A stretch of DNA of 64,000 bases from positions 186,001 through 250,000 of the forward strand of contig JACKHN010000012.1 in the NCBI GenBank assembly GCA_020638975.1. Reading direction: 5' to 3'. The notes under the pieces were generated by a model. That model was not told where the DNA came from. It made no database searches and saw only the letters and a program-made list of their open reading frames with translations. The translations under genes were made by a program, and so were the position numbers. The stretch is from Planctomycetaceae bacterium. GTDB taxonomy: Bacteria > Planctomycetota > Planctomycetia > Pirellulales > Pirellulaceae. Position 1 is the stretch's first letter. Each line of letters opens with the position of its first letter. Positions 8,896 through 17,623 of this stretch are shown here, one piece after another.

Positions 8896-9231
8896 CTAGG
8901 AATCGGACTTCGGACTCTTGCTCGTGCTGGTCGAGTCGCTCTTTGAACTGGCGTCTGAGGACTTGCTCTCGGACGATTTGCTCTCGGACTTGGAACTTGA
9001 GTCGCTGGTCGATTTCTTATCGGCCTCAGCGGCCTTCTTATAGGAATCGCTCCGATAGTCCGTCGTATAGAACCCCGAACCTTTGAACATCACGGCGGCT
9101 CCCGTGCCGAATAGCCGGCGGAGTTTTTGCTTCTTGCACTCGGGGCATTTTTTCTTCACAGGTTCGCTGATCGTTTGGAACAGCTCGAACGTGTGGCCAC
9201 AGGCGTCGCACTCATAGTCGTAAGTTGGCAT
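8896..9231 (-). CDS. FmdB-family zinc ribbon protein
   Basis: 111 residues from the ATG at 9231, with AAGGAAA upstream. The N-terminus MPTYDYECDACGHTFELFQ followed by CPECKK is the standard FmdB/CxxC regulatory domain: two CxxC knuckles that should bind one zinc ion. Then comes FGTGAAVMFKGSGFYTTDY, a conserved family motif. The last ~40 residues are a low-complexity Ser/Lys/Asp tail, also common in this family. FmdB was first noted as a possible regulator of formamidase, but the general role is unsettled. It lies 27 bases after grpE and 23 before yacG, in the chaperone operon. Confidence 0.9.
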   Translation of the reverse strand: MPTYDYECDACGHTFELFQTISEPVKKKCPECKKQKLRRLFGTGAAVMFKGSGFYTTDYRSDSYKKAAEADKKSTSDSSSKSESKSSESKSSDASSKSDSTSTSKSPKSDS

Positions 9232-9258
9232 CGTTGCGTTTCCTTAGTCCGCTGGGGA

Positions 9259-9843
9259 CTATTTGTCTTCGTTCGTTGTCGGCTGCGGCGAACCGGTCGA
9301 TACCATGACTTGCGAAGGGCGAATCACTCGATCATGCAACTGATATCCGACCCGTACTTCGCGTGTAATATTTCCGGCTGGCACGTCTTCGCTCGGCTCT
9401 TGGGCGATCGCTTCGTGGACGTTCGGATCGAACTCGCCACCCACCGCCGGCACCCGACGACAATTGTACTGCTGGAGAATCGAATGGATCTGAACGGCGA
9501 CCATCTTAACGCCTTCCAGCAATCCTGTCGCGTTCTCATTCTGTTCCGCAGCCTCAACCGCACGATCTAAGTTGTCAAATGCAGGGATCAGATCCGAAAC
9601 GAGCGGCAAATTCGCATATTGACGCTGTTCTTCTAGGTCGCGACGCGCTCGCTTGCGAAAGTTTTCCAGTTCCGCTTGGGCTCGCAGTACGCGATCGTTC
9701 GCTTGCTTGAGCTGCTCTTGGAGTGACTCAATCGTTACGGGCTGTTCGACGTTATCTATGGGCTCGGCATCATCGCCGGTCAAGTCATTGACGATCTCGT
9801 CGAGTTGCTTTTCGTTATTCTCTCTGGCTTCAGGGTCAACCAT
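9259..9843 (-). CDS. grpE: GrpE, nucleotide exchange factor for DnaK
   Basis: 194 residues from the ATG at 9843. GAGGAGG lies seven bases upstream, overlapping the end of dnaJ; a TTG at 9849 is less likely. GrpE dimers open the DnaK nucleotide pocket to release ADP. The sequence shows the acidic N-terminal tail, a long coiled-coil region ending RAQAELENFRKRARRD, then LPLVSDLIPAFDNLDRA and the beta domain with VPAVGGEFDPNVHEAI and VRVGYQLHDRVIRPSQVMVS. All of these are diagnostic. No dnaK lies in the window, so its partner is encoded elsewhere. dnaJ ends two bases before this start, which indicates translational coupling. Confidence 0.95.
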   Translation of the reverse strand: MVDPEARENNEKQLDEIVNDLTGDDAEPIDNVEQPVTIESLQEQLKQANDRVLRAQAELENFRKRARRDLEEQRQYANLPLVSDLIPAFDNLDRAVEAAEQNENATGLLEGVKMVAVQIHSILQQYNCRRVPAVGGEFDPNVHEAIAQEPSEDVPAGNITREVRVGYQLHDRVIRPSQVMVSTGSPQPTTNEDK

Positions 9844-9845
9844 TC

Positions 9846-10994
9846 TCAATCCTCCTCCCCACTTTCCGTCACTGCCGCGAAGTAGTCGCGAAGTGTCTTC
9901 AAGAATGACTTTCGATGTGGTGTCACATCCGAATGTTCCAATTCGGCGAGTTCACGTAAAAGCGTCTCTTGCTCCGCCGACAGCTTCTTGGGAATCTCGA
10001 TGTACGTCTGCACGAGCAAGTCGCCCCGATGTCCGCCGCGCGGGTCCGGCATGCCTTGCGAGCGAATGCGGAACACGTCGCCTGGTTGCGTGCCCGCTGG
10101 TACCTTCAAATCATAGGGACCATCCAGCGTTGGCACTTGGATCGTTGCGCCGAGCGCGGCTTGCGTGTAGGTCATCGGCAGACGCAAGATCAAGTGGCTG
10201 CCATCGCGTTCAAACAAACGGTGCTTGCGAACGCTCACGAAGCAGTAGCAATCTCCTGCCGGACCACCGTCCGGACTAGGTTCGCCCTCGCCCGGCAAGC
10301 GAACGCGCATGCCATCATCGACACCAGCTGGAATTGCCACGTCGAGCGTGACTTTAGCCGGCGTGTATCCTTGGCCGCGACAATCACGACAGGGATCGCT
10401 GATGATGGCACCAGCTCCCTGACACGCGGGGCACGCCGTCTGCACGCGGAGGATACCCGCGGACTGAACGACTTGTCCCCGACCGCCACAACGACTGCAC
10501 GTCTGCTTCGACGAACCAGGTGTTACTCCTGTAGCGCCGCAGGTTCCGCAGGCCTTGCTGCGGGCGAACTCGACGGTCTTCGTCACACCTCTGGCGGCTT
10601 CCTCAAGATCTAGCGTGGCGTCGCAGCGGACATCCGCTCCCCGCCGTTGACGGCGTCCGCCGCCGCGTCGACGACCACCGCCACCGAACAGATCGCCGAA
10701 CAATCCGCCGAATGCCTCGAAGATATCCTCGACGTCGTGGAACTGGCTGCCGCCGCCTTCGAGTCCGGCATGACCGTATTGGTCGTAACGTGCCCGCTTC
10801 TCGGCATCGTTCAAGACTTCGTACGCTTCTGCGGCCTCTTTGAAGCGAACCGTCGCATTCTCGTCGTCCGAGTTCGCGTCGGGATGGTACTTTAGCGCCA
10901 GCTTACGGTAGGCGTTTGCGATCTCACGATCCGATGCGGTGCGAGAAATGCCGAGGACTTCGTAATAGTCGCGTTTTTGAGCCATTGTCGCCAT
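9846..10994 (-). CDS. dnaJ: DnaJ co-chaperone
   Basis: 382 residues from the ATG at 10994; an in-frame ATG at 10985 gives the more usual MAQKRDYYEVLG start. Domains in order: J domain with the HPD tripeptide (YHPDANSDD); a Gly-rich stretch (FGGLFGDLFGGGGRRRGGGR); four CxxCxGxG-type zinc knuckles starting CGTCGATG, CSRCGGRG, CPACQGAG and CRDCRGQG; and two C-terminal substrate-binding beta domains. This is a full type I DnaJ that stimulates DnaK ATPase and binds unfolded clients. It begins about 190 bases after groEL(A), beyond the terminator-like hairpin, so it probably has its own promoter and leads grpE-fmdB-yacG. Confidence 0.95.
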   Translation of the reverse strand: MATMAQKRDYYEVLGISRTASDREIANAYRKLALKYHPDANSDDENATVRFKEAAEAYEVLNDAEKRARYDQYGHAGLEGGGSQFHDVEDIFEAFGGLFGDLFGGGGRRRGGGRRQRRGADVRCDATLDLEEAARGVTKTVEFARSKACGTCGATGVTPGSSKQTCSRCGGRGQVVQSAGILRVQTACPACQGAGAIISDPCRDCRGQGYTPAKVTLDVAIPAGVDDGMRVRLPGEGEPSPDGGPAGDCYCFVSVRKHRLFERDGSHLILRLPMTYTQAALGATIQVPTLDGPYDLKVPAGTQPGDVFRIRSQGMPDPRGGHRGDLLVQTYIEIPKKLSAEQETLLRELAELEHSDVTPHRKSFLKTLRDYFAAVTESGEED

Positions 10995-11017
10995 GGCGAG
11001 AGGAAAGATTCTTAGTT

Positions 11018-11070
11018 GTAGGGCCCGCTGTGCGGACCACGGAACGCGTTGTCCGCACAGCGGACCCTAC
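11018..11070. repeat. inverted repeat, 20-bp arms (GTAGGGT family)
   Basis: The left arm at 11018-11037 and right arm at 11051-11070 are complementary with one mismatch and a 13-base spacer. Arms begin GTAGGGYCCGCTGTGC. The same kind of element, with GTAGGGTGGGCTGTGC arms, lies between groES and groEL at 34261-34311. It sits upstream of dnaJ, outside the groEL terminator. Confidence 0.8.
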
Positions 11071-11121
11071 GTACCTGATGATCATCCGAGCGAAATGTAT
11101 CCACCCTACTGCTGCGTGTCT

Positions 11122-11157
11122 AAAAAGCGAGCCACTTCGAGACGCGAAGTGGCCCGC
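11122..11157 (-). terminator. Rho-independent terminator after groEL(A)
   Basis: Read on the minus strand, a stem with the perfect core GCCACTTCG / CGAAGTGGC, a five-base loop and further outer pairs is followed at once by a run of five T. It lies about 30 bases after the groEL(A) stop, exactly where termination of the groE operon is expected. Confidence 0.88.
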
Positions 11158-11184
11158 CATTGGTTTTAAATCACCAACAATCAA

Positions 11185-12843
11185 CTATCGAACACTACCT
11201 TCGATACGTTGCTTGCCTTTGTCGTCTTTGTCAAAGTTGGTGACCAAGGCTTCCGTCGTCAGCAACAAGCCAGCGATGCTTGCCGCATTGCCAAGTGCCG
11301 TGCGAACGACCTTCACCGGGTCGATGATACCAGCCTTGAACATGTCGCAATATTCGCCAGCGTTCGCGTTGTAGCCCTGGTTCTCGGACTTCTGCGCTAC
11401 TTCGTCGACGATCACCGATCCATCGATACCACAGTTGTCAGCGATCTGGCGGAGTGGACCATCCAAGGCACGCAGAACGATGTCGACGCCGATCTTCTCG
11501 TCGCCCTTCGCCGCGGCAACCAGTACCGTGCCACTCTTGTCCTTTAACGGTCCATTCTTGATCGCTTCAACCGCTTCCTTGCAACGCAGCAATGCGACAC
11601 CACCACCGGGAAGTATGCCTTCCTCGACAGCAGCACGAGTTGCGTGCAACGCGTCCTCGACGCGCGCCTTCTTTTGCTTCATGTCGGCTTCTGTCTCAGC
11701 ACCCACCGAGATGATTGCCACACCACCGGACAACTTTGCAAGTCGTTCTTGGAACTTCTCCTTGTCGTACTCGCTGTCGCATTGATCGATTTGGTTGCGA
11801 ATCTGGGTGATTCGCTTATCGATCTCGGCGCGTGGGCCACCACCTTCGACAATTGTGGTGCTGCTCTTATCGACCGTGATCTTCTTCGCCTTACCAAGCT
11901 GCGAAAGCTCAAGGCTTTCGAGTTGAATGCCGAGATCCTCACTGATCAGAGTTCCGCCGGTCAGGGTCGCGATGTCGCCGAGCATCGCCTTGCGACGATC
12001 GCCGAATCCTGGAGCCTTGACCGCACAAACGTTCAATACGCCGCGAAGCTTGTTGACGACGAGCAGCGTTAGTGCTTCTGCGTCGACGTCTTCAGCGATG
12101 ATCAACAGCGGCTTGCCGGCTTGGCCGACCTTTTCCAAAATCGGAACTAGATCGCGAAGATTGCTGATCTTCTTCTCGTGAATCAGAATCGATGCGTTCT
12201 CGAGAACGCAATTCATGTCGGCAGGCTGGTTGATGAAGTATGGCGAAACAAAGCCCTTATCGAACTGCATTCCGTCGACGTACTCGACCTTCGTGTCAGC
12301 CGTCTTGCCTTCTTCGACCGTAATCACGCCATCCTTGCCGACGCGATGCAGGGCATCGGCCAACAGTTCGCCGATGACCATATCGTTATTGGCACTGATC
12401 GCACCGACGTGAGCAACTTGCTGCTTGTCGGAAACCGGCTTTGCCATCGAGAACAACTTATCCTCGGCAGCAGCAACCGCCTTCTCGATGCCGCGACGAA
12501 TCGCCGTCGGATTGCTCCCGGCAACGATATTGCGAAGACCTTCTTTGAAGATCGTTCGTGCCAGGACCGTTGCGGTCGTGGTGCCGTCACCGGCTAGGTC
12601 GGATGTTTTTTGAGCCACCTCGACGACGAGCTTGGCGCCCATATTCTCGAAGCGATCTTCGAGTTCGATTTCCTTTGCCACTGTGACACCGTCTTTGGTG
12701 ACGGTTGGACCACCGAACGATTTATCGATGATCACATTACGACCGGTCGGACCCATCGTAACGGCCACGGCGTCGGCAAGTTTATCAACGCCCTGCAACA
12801 TCTTTGCACGGGCGTGGTCTTCAAAAAGTAATTGCTTCGCCAC
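11185..12843 (-). CDS. groL: chaperonin GroEL, paralogue A (no Gly-Met tail)
   Basis: 552 residues from MAKQLLFEDHARAKMLQGV. All chaperonin hallmarks are present: VTMGPTGRNVIIDKSFG, the ATP-binding DGTTTATVL loop, ILPGGGVALLR near residue 410 and the AGIIDPVKVVRTAL region. GroEL forms a double heptameric ring that folds client proteins with GroES. The C-terminus ends KDDKGKQRIEGSVR and lacks the Gly-Gly-Met repeats that normally line the cavity floor. It follows groES by 82 bases and ends with a terminator, so groES-groEL(A) is a unit. Two other groEL genes lie in this window with different tails, so this copy is probably specialised for a subset of clients or conditions. Confidence 0.96.
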   Translation of the reverse strand: MAKQLLFEDHARAKMLQGVDKLADAVAVTMGPTGRNVIIDKSFGGPTVTKDGVTVAKEIELEDRFENMGAKLVVEVAQKTSDLAGDGTTTATVLARTIFKEGLRNIVAGSNPTAIRRGIEKAVAAAEDKLFSMAKPVSDKQQVAHVGAISANNDMVIGELLADALHRVGKDGVITVEEGKTADTKVEYVDGMQFDKGFVSPYFINQPADMNCVLENASILIHEKKISNLRDLVPILEKVGQAGKPLLIIAEDVDAEALTLLVVNKLRGVLNVCAVKAPGFGDRRKAMLGDIATLTGGTLISEDLGIQLESLELSQLGKAKKITVDKSSTTIVEGGGPRAEIDKRITQIRNQIDQCDSEYDKEKFQERLAKLSGGVAIISVGAETEADMKQKKARVEDALHATRAAVEEGILPGGGVALLRCKEAVEAIKNGPLKDKSGTVLVAAAKGDEKIGVDIVLRALDGPLRQIADNCGIDGSVIVDEVAQKSENQGYNANAGEYCDMFKAGIIDPVKVVRTALGNAASIAGLLLTTEALVTNFDKDDKGKQRIEGSVR

Positions 12844-12925
12844 GCTGGAAGACCCTCATATTGGAGTGTTCGTTAGAGTCAGCCGCGACCCGGCCAAATT
12901 GCCGCGCCGCATGAGCCTGACCTGG

Positions 12926-13225
12926 TTAGTTGACAACCTTCGCCAAGATATCGCTTTCGCGAAGAATCTTGACGTCATCGCCATTGATTTCGATATCGGT
13001 TCCGCCGTACTTGCCGTAGATGACTTCGTCGCCGACGCTGACCGACAACTCGCCGCGCTGTCCGCTGTCGAGCAAGCGACCTGGGCCAACGGCGAGAACC
13101 TTGCCCCGCTGCGGCTTCTCTTTTGCCGAGTCGGGAAGCACGATACCCCCAGCAGTTGTCTGCTCCGCCTCAACAGGCTCAACCACAACGCGGTCATCCA
13201 AGGGACGAATCTTAATCTTTGCCAT
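12926..13225 (-). CDS. groS: co-chaperonin GroES (with groEL A/B)
   Basis: 99 residues, the usual GroES length, from an ATG with TAAGGA upstream. It shows IRPLDDRVVVEPVEAEQTTAGGIVLP, whose EAEQTTAGGIVLP part is the mobile loop that docks on GroEL, then GKVLAVGPGR, VGDEVIYGKYGG and ILRESDILAKV. GroES heptamers cap the GroEL ring during folding. It lies between groEL(B), which ends 80 bases upstream, and groEL(A), which starts 82 bases downstream, all on the minus strand. A second groES at 33895 has a different mobile loop (EESQGKTSGGILLP), so each may prefer a different GroEL. Confidence 0.96.
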   Translation of the reverse strand: MAKIKIRPLDDRVVVEPVEAEQTTAGGIVLPDSAKEKPQRGKVLAVGPGRLLDSGQRGELSVSVGDEVIYGKYGGTDIEINGDDVKILRESDILAKVVN

Positions 13226-13304
13226 CGCTGGTATTCCTTACTACGTGTATTTCTTATTTGCCAATTTGTGAGTTAAACAATTCATTGAGCAGCCAAGCGG
13301 CTGA

Positions 13305-14999
13305 TTACATCATGCCAGGCATTCCACCCATGCCGCCCATGCCGCCCATGCCTCCCATTCCATCCATGCCTCCGCCCATCCCGTGATCGTGATGGTCATG
13401 ATCGCCACCTTCGTCTTCGGATGGAATTTCGGTGATCAAAGCAGAGGTCGTGAGCAGTAGAGAAGCGACGCTTGCGGCATTCTGCAAAGCGGTAATGACC
13501 ACCTTCGCGGGATCGATAACCCCGGCGGCGACAAGATCGCAGTAGGAATCTTTGTCCGCGTCATAGCCGTCGTTCTTTCCCTTGAGCTGACGCACACGGT
13601 TTACGACGACAGCCCCATCCAAGCCAGCGTTGTTAGCGATTGCGCGAAGCGGTTGGTCAAGCACGTTGCGAATGATGCGAGCACCAAGGGCTTCGTCGCC
13701 TTCCAGCTTGAGCTTGTCGATAACTTTCTCACAGCGAAGCAGGGCCACACCGCCGCCTGGAACGACACCCGACTCAAGAGCCGCTTGCGTGGCAGCCTTG
13801 GCATCTTCGAGCAACGCCTTCCGCTCTTTCATTTCGGTTTCCGTTGCAGCACCGCAACTGATTTGAGCTACGCCGCCAGCGATCTTCGCGAGTCGCTCCT
13901 GAAGTTTCTCGCGATCATATTCGCTGTCGGTCACTCCAATCTCGCGACGGATCTGCTCAGCACGACCGTCGATGTCAGCCTTTTTGCCAGCACCACCGAC
14001 AATGATCGTATGCTCTGAAGTAACTTTCACCTTCTTCGCGCGACCGAGATCTTTGAGGCCAACGCTCTCCAGCTCAATACCAAGATCCTTGAAGATCGGC
14101 GTGCCAGCCGTGAGCACACCTAGGTCGCCCATCATCGCTTTGCGACGATCGCCATAGCCAGGTGCCTTGACCGCACAGACCTGAAGGATGCCTCGCATCT
14201 TGTTCACGACGAGTGTGGCGAGCGCCTCGCCTTCGACGTCTTCCGCGACGATCAACAAAGGCTTGTTCGCTTTGCTGATAGCTTCGAGCAATGGAATAAG
14301 CTTTTTGTTGGTCGAGATCTTTTCCTCGAACAACAAAATGTAGCAATCATCGTATTCGACGATCACTTCGTCTTGATTCGTCACAAAGTGTGGCGAAAGG
14401 TAACCACGATCGAACTGCATGCCTTCGACGACTTCAACGGTCGTTTCGCTGCTGCGGCCTTCTTCGACCGTGATGACACCGTCCTTGCCAACCTTCAGAA
14501 ACGCATCGGCCAGCACTTTACCAATCGTCGGATCATTATTTCCGGCGATCGTCGCGACCTGCTGAATTTCCTTCTTATTCTTTTCACCGATCGGCGTGGC
14601 GAGCTTGCTGATCGCCTCAGTAACAGCATCCGTCGCCTTCGCCATCCCACGCGACAAAGCCATGGGGTCACCGCCAGCGGCAACCATCTTCAAGCCTTCG
14701 CGGTAGATTGCTTCTGCCAGCACGGTTGCGGTGGTCGTTCCATCACCAGCGACATCATTCGTCTTGCTGGCCGCTTCCTTCACCAACTGAGCTCCCAAAT
14801 TCTCGGCGGGATCATCCAGATCGATGTCTTCCGCGACGGTCACTCCGTCCTTGGTGACCTTGGGGGATCCCCAGCCCTTGTCCAGCACGGCGTTACGACC
14901 ACGGGGTCCTAGCGTGCTGCGGACAGCTCGAGCCAGCTTCGACACGCCAGCCAACAGCGGTTGGCTAGCTTCATCGTCAAAAACCATCTGCTTTGCCAC
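13305..14999 (-). CDS. groL: chaperonin GroEL, paralogue B (with Gly-Met-rich tail)
   Basis: 564 residues from a GTG at 14999, which has GAGGAGG nine bases upstream and yields the family start MAKQMVFDDEASQPLL. An upstream TTG at 15017 overlaps that Shine-Dalgarno and is unlikely. Core motifs are complete: STLGPRGRNAVLDKGWGSP, DGTTTATVLAEAI, VVPGGGVALLRCE and AGVIDPAKVVITAL. Unlike the other two copies it ends in a long Gly-Gly-Met repeat after a His/Asp-rich DHDHHDHG segment, which is the classical cavity-floor tail and could also bind metal. It is the first gene of the groEL(B)-groES-groEL(A) array and is probably the housekeeping-type chaperonin, by tail only. Confidence 0.96.
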   Translation of the reverse strand: MAKQMVFDDEASQPLLAGVSKLARAVRSTLGPRGRNAVLDKGWGSPKVTKDGVTVAEDIDLDDPAENLGAQLVKEAASKTNDVAGDGTTTATVLAEAIYREGLKMVAAGGDPMALSRGMAKATDAVTEAISKLATPIGEKNKKEIQQVATIAGNNDPTIGKVLADAFLKVGKDGVITVEEGRSSETTVEVVEGMQFDRGYLSPHFVTNQDEVIVEYDDCYILLFEEKISTNKKLIPLLEAISKANKPLLIVAEDVEGEALATLVVNKMRGILQVCAVKAPGYGDRRKAMMGDLGVLTAGTPIFKDLGIELESVGLKDLGRAKKVKVTSEHTIIVGGAGKKADIDGRAEQIRREIGVTDSEYDREKLQERLAKIAGGVAQISCGAATETEMKERKALLEDAKAATQAALESGVVPGGGVALLRCEKVIDKLKLEGDEALGARIIRNVLDQPLRAIANNAGLDGAVVVNRVRQLKGKNDGYDADKDSYCDLVAAGVIDPAKVVITALQNAASVASLLLTTSALITEIPSEDEGGDHDHHDHGMGGGMDGMGGMGGMGGMGGMPGMM

Positions 15000-15397
15000 G
15001 TGAGGTTTCCTCCTCAAGGTAATACTTGAAAATCTGTGTTACTTGAATGTCGCCGGACGCACAGCATTGGCTTCGCTTCGCGACGACCTAAATACTCGAT
15101 TTACAGAACAATATGGCAGTTCGCCATATAGAGTCGCCCTTAAGAGCAACCTGTGTGCCAACTAGAATCAGCGAGCCTTAAGTTGTGTTATCTAAAAGCC
15201 TTGCAACGTTCACGCTCTAATCGTTCCCAATCCGCCCGTGGGATGTTCATCGCTCGAATGTCATTTTGACAGGGAGCAGGGGAACGGAGTAGAAGCAGCG
15301 GAGGTCGACACGTCTTGAGGGCGTGCTAGAGTTCAACAGCTAGTCCCACAAGTTCCCGCAAATGCGGGGGCACAAGTTTTGCTAAGGCCGGAAAATC
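15000..15397. other. divergent intergenic region: promoters of groEL(B) and the 15398 gene
   Basis: 398 bases with no credible gene. It must hold the heat-shock promoter on the minus strand and a plus-strand promoter. The only striking element is the perfect palindrome at 15111-15129. I looked for a CIRCE element (TTAGCACTC-N9-GAGTGCTAA) and found none. A TTGACA at 15266 lacks a good -10 partner. Confidence 0.6.
15111..15129. promoter_or_regulatory. candidate operator: perfect 7-bp inverted repeat upstream of groEL(B)
   Basis: ATATGGC, five bases, GCCATAT, about 110 bases before the groEL(B) start. The size and symmetry fit a dimeric repressor site. It does not match CIRCE. Function is inferred from position only. 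Confidence 0.35.
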
Positions 15398-16111
15398 ATG
15401 TCCATCTACGACCAAATACCGGATCAATCTCACGATCCCAAGCCTTCACAAGCCACTTTTGTTGATCCGCTTTCGGAGTCGCCAAAGAAAAAAAGGTCGG
15501 GATGTGCCACCTGCCTGATTGTGCTGCTCGGCCTCATGTTCGTCGGGATCTTGTTGTGTGGATTGGGGACTTGGTATGTCGTTAAAAAGGCTCCGGATTG
15601 GGCGCGGAATGCGATTGTCAGCGGTATTGAAGGCTCGGACCTGACGGATGAGGACAAGCAAATCGTCACCGAGCAAGTCGATCGCGTCGTTGACGAGTAC
15701 AAGGCGGGTCGAGTCTCCATCGAGCAATTGGTCGAGATCTCGCAGGAGCTGAGTAACTCGCCATTGCTGACCTTAATGATGGCGATGGCGGCGGAAGAGG
15801 CCTACGTCAAACCCTCCGGTCTTTCCGACGAAGAGAAGGAGCAAGCCGAACGAACCTTCGAACGCGTGGCTCGTGGCGTGTTCGAGAAACAAATCGAGAC
15901 CGATGAGCTAAATACGGCGATGGACTTCGTATCGACGGTCGACTCCAATGGCAACCGACAGTTTAAGAGTCCGGTCGCCGACGAAGATCTCCGGCTCATG
16001 CTCGCCGAGTTAAAACGGTTGTCGGACGAAGCGGAGATCCCCGATGAACCGTATCAAGTTAACGTCGGTGCGGAATTCAAAGCGGCAGTCGATCGCGTTC
16101 TGAGCCCTTAG
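15398..16111 (+). CDS. single-pass membrane protein, unknown function
   Basis: 237 residues from the ATG at 15398. A Pro/Asp-rich and Lys-rich N-terminus (ESPKKKRSGC) precedes one strong transmembrane helix at about residues 35-62. The remainder is a soluble, mainly helical, acidic domain with several charged heptad-like stretches (LTDEDKQIVTEQVDRVVDEY, LSDEEKEQAERTFERVARGVF). Positive residues before the helix place the large domain outside the cytoplasm. No enzymatic motif is visible. Some planctomycete proteins with this layout are annotated only as hypothetical. It is divergent from the groE array and followed by a convergent FGE-fold gene. Confidence 0.8.
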   Translation: MSIYDQIPDQSHDPKPSQATFVDPLSESPKKKRSGCATCLIVLLGLMFVGILLCGLGTWYVVKKAPDWARNAIVSGIEGSDLTDEDKQIVTEQVDRVVDEYKAGRVSIEQLVEISQELSNSPLLTLMMAMAAEEAYVKPSGLSDEEKEQAERTFERVARGVFEKQIETDELNTAMDFVSTVDSNGNRQFKSPVADEDLRLMLAELKRLSDEAEIPDEPYQVNVGAEFKAAVDRVLSP

Positions 16112-16298
16112 TGGGCAGTCGAGTTCTTGCGATTGGAAGTTGTGGAGTCCGTTCGGCGACTCAAGCGGCGGAGCGTCGCGGAACTCGATCGGTGCGACGC
16201 AGCATCCTCCTTGGTGTTCCGTAGCCCCTCGCCGAGTTTATCTGTTTCATCGATCTTCTACCACATACCGCGTGTCACTTCGTTGAAGACGCGCGAGT

Positions 16299-17414
16299 CT
16301 ACTTCTTCTGCGGAACCGTCTTCTTTGAGATGCCGAGGCAAACGCGAAATCCGTCGCGCGAGTCGGAATATGAAACGCTGTGGATGCCCAGCCGAACGGC
16401 ACAACGCGCGTTGCCCGGGACGTCGAAGTAGTTCCCGCCCCGGCAAACTGGACTCGTTACTGACAGCTGCTCTTTGTTCTCGTAGTGAATTTCCTCATGT
16501 CCTCCTTCAGGATCGAAATGATCGAGCGTGAACTCCCACACGCCACCACACATGTCCGCGAGACCAAAACCATTTCGACCCTTCTCGCCGTAATGATCCA
16601 CCGGCGACAAAAAGGCGAAGCCGTCGCTCCATGGAGCATTCGCCAAGGGCCAGATCGTGTCGCGCCCGGGGAGAAAGTCGACAGCGGAGATGTTGAGCCT
16701 TCCTTTGCCTTCCATCAGATCGTTTCCCCACCAGAAATAATGACTGTCCTGACTTCCGCCGCGACAGGCATAGGCCCATTCGGCTTCGGTGGGCAGACGG
16801 ATTTCCAATCCCTCGGCGAGGCGCCCTGCTTGGCGTTCCTTTTTCGTAAGCCAACTGCAAAAGGCCTTCATGTCTTGATAGCTGACGCAGACAACCGGGA
16901 AGTCGTCCCTCATCGGGACTTCGAAACCAGGATCGCGCCAGCTTTTGTCTTCCCTGCGTTCCCATGGGTGTACGACTTCGGACTCGTAGTAATAGCGATC
17001 CCATTTGTGATTAAAGCACTGTGTCCATCCGCCTGGCTTCTCTGCGTCCGTTACGTAGCCCGTCTCCTCGACGAATCGCTGGAACTGGGCCATGGTGACC
17101 TCGGTGCGTCCCATCCAGAATCCCTTGTCAACGCGCATGGGCCGTGGTTCGCCTTCATACTGTTCGCGCACGGTTCCTGGCTGGGCTCCTCCCTCGATGC
17201 CAGTCGCCCATTCCTTTTCCGCTGCGGTGCTGCCCATCATAAAGTCGCCCGGCGGGATATAGACTAGTTCCAGGCCGACCCGACTGCCAAGATCCAGCTT
17301 CTTCGAGTCACCTAGTTTCGGCTCATCGGCGAATGCCGGCAAGATAGAAAGGGAAAAAAGGATCGCGCCGAGCAAGATCGCTCTGCGGCTTGGGAGCATC
17401 TTCATTTGAAACAT
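16299..17414 (-). CDS. secreted FGE-fold (SUMF1/EgtB-type) protein
   Basis: 371 residues with a signal peptide (hydrophobic ILLGAILFSLSILPAFA). The mature part is a formylglycine-generating-enzyme fold: LVYIPPGDFMMGS, GFWMGRTEVTMAQFQRFVEET, RLPTEAEWAYACRGG, NGFGLADMCGGVWEFTLD, CRGGNYFD and a final DGFRVCLG. True FGE oxidises a sulfatase Cys to formylglycine using two nearby cysteines. In this protein the RCAVR motif retains one of them, but the partner five residues earlier is absent and the region is shortened. It is therefore more likely a non-FGE member, many of which occur in planctomycetes as exported carbohydrate or peptide-binding proteins. A sulfatase gene is present at 41378. Confidence 0.88.
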   Translation of the reverse strand: MFQMKMLPSRRAILLGAILFSLSILPAFADEPKLGDSKKLDLGSRVGLELVYIPPGDFMMGSTAAEKEWATGIEGGAQPGTVREQYEGEPRPMRVDKGFWMGRTEVTMAQFQRFVEETGYVTDAEKPGGWTQCFNHKWDRYYYESEVVHPWERREDKSWRDPGFEVPMRDDFPVVCVSYQDMKAFCSWLTKKERQAGRLAEGLEIRLPTEAEWAYACRGGSQDSHYFWWGNDLMEGKGRLNISAVDFLPGRDTIWPLANAPWSDGFAFLSPVDHYGEKGRNGFGLADMCGGVWEFTLDHFDPEGGHEEIHYENKEQLSVTSPVCRGGNYFDVPGNARCAVRLGIHSVSYSDSRDGFRVCLGISKKTVPQKK

Positions 17415-17422
17415 ATTCTATC

Positions 17423-17623
17423 TCATTTCTCTTCAGTACTGAAACTGTCTGCTTCAAGTGGCTGCCCCAATGATTGAGCAACCGTTGTTTTGTAAATCGT
17501 CTTTGGGTTGGGAGTGTCTCTCGATGTCGTTGGTAAATCGTAGCTATCTTTCCGAAGTTGCGGTTTGCGGGGCTCCGAGTCTTCGCTGACTTTCGTCAGC
17601 CCAAATATATCCGCAAACGACAT
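17423..17623 (-). CDS. possible short protein upstream of the FGE-fold gene
   Basis: A 66-codon frame from the ATG at 17623 ends 8 bases before the FGE-fold gene start. The product begins MSFADIFGLTKVSEDSE and is polar after that. It has no recognised motif, no clear ribosome binding site and no homologue I can name. The close spacing is the only argument for it; the stretch could simply be leader sequence. Confidence 0.25.
   Translation of the reverse strand: MSFADIFGLTKVSEDSEPRKPQLRKDSYDLPTTSRDTPNPKTIYKTTVAQSLGQPLEADSFSTEEK

Noticed and set aside
15000..15397. CIRCE element before groEL(B)
   Set aside because: No TTAGCACTC-N9-GAGTGCTAA match is present here or before the 33895 groES.
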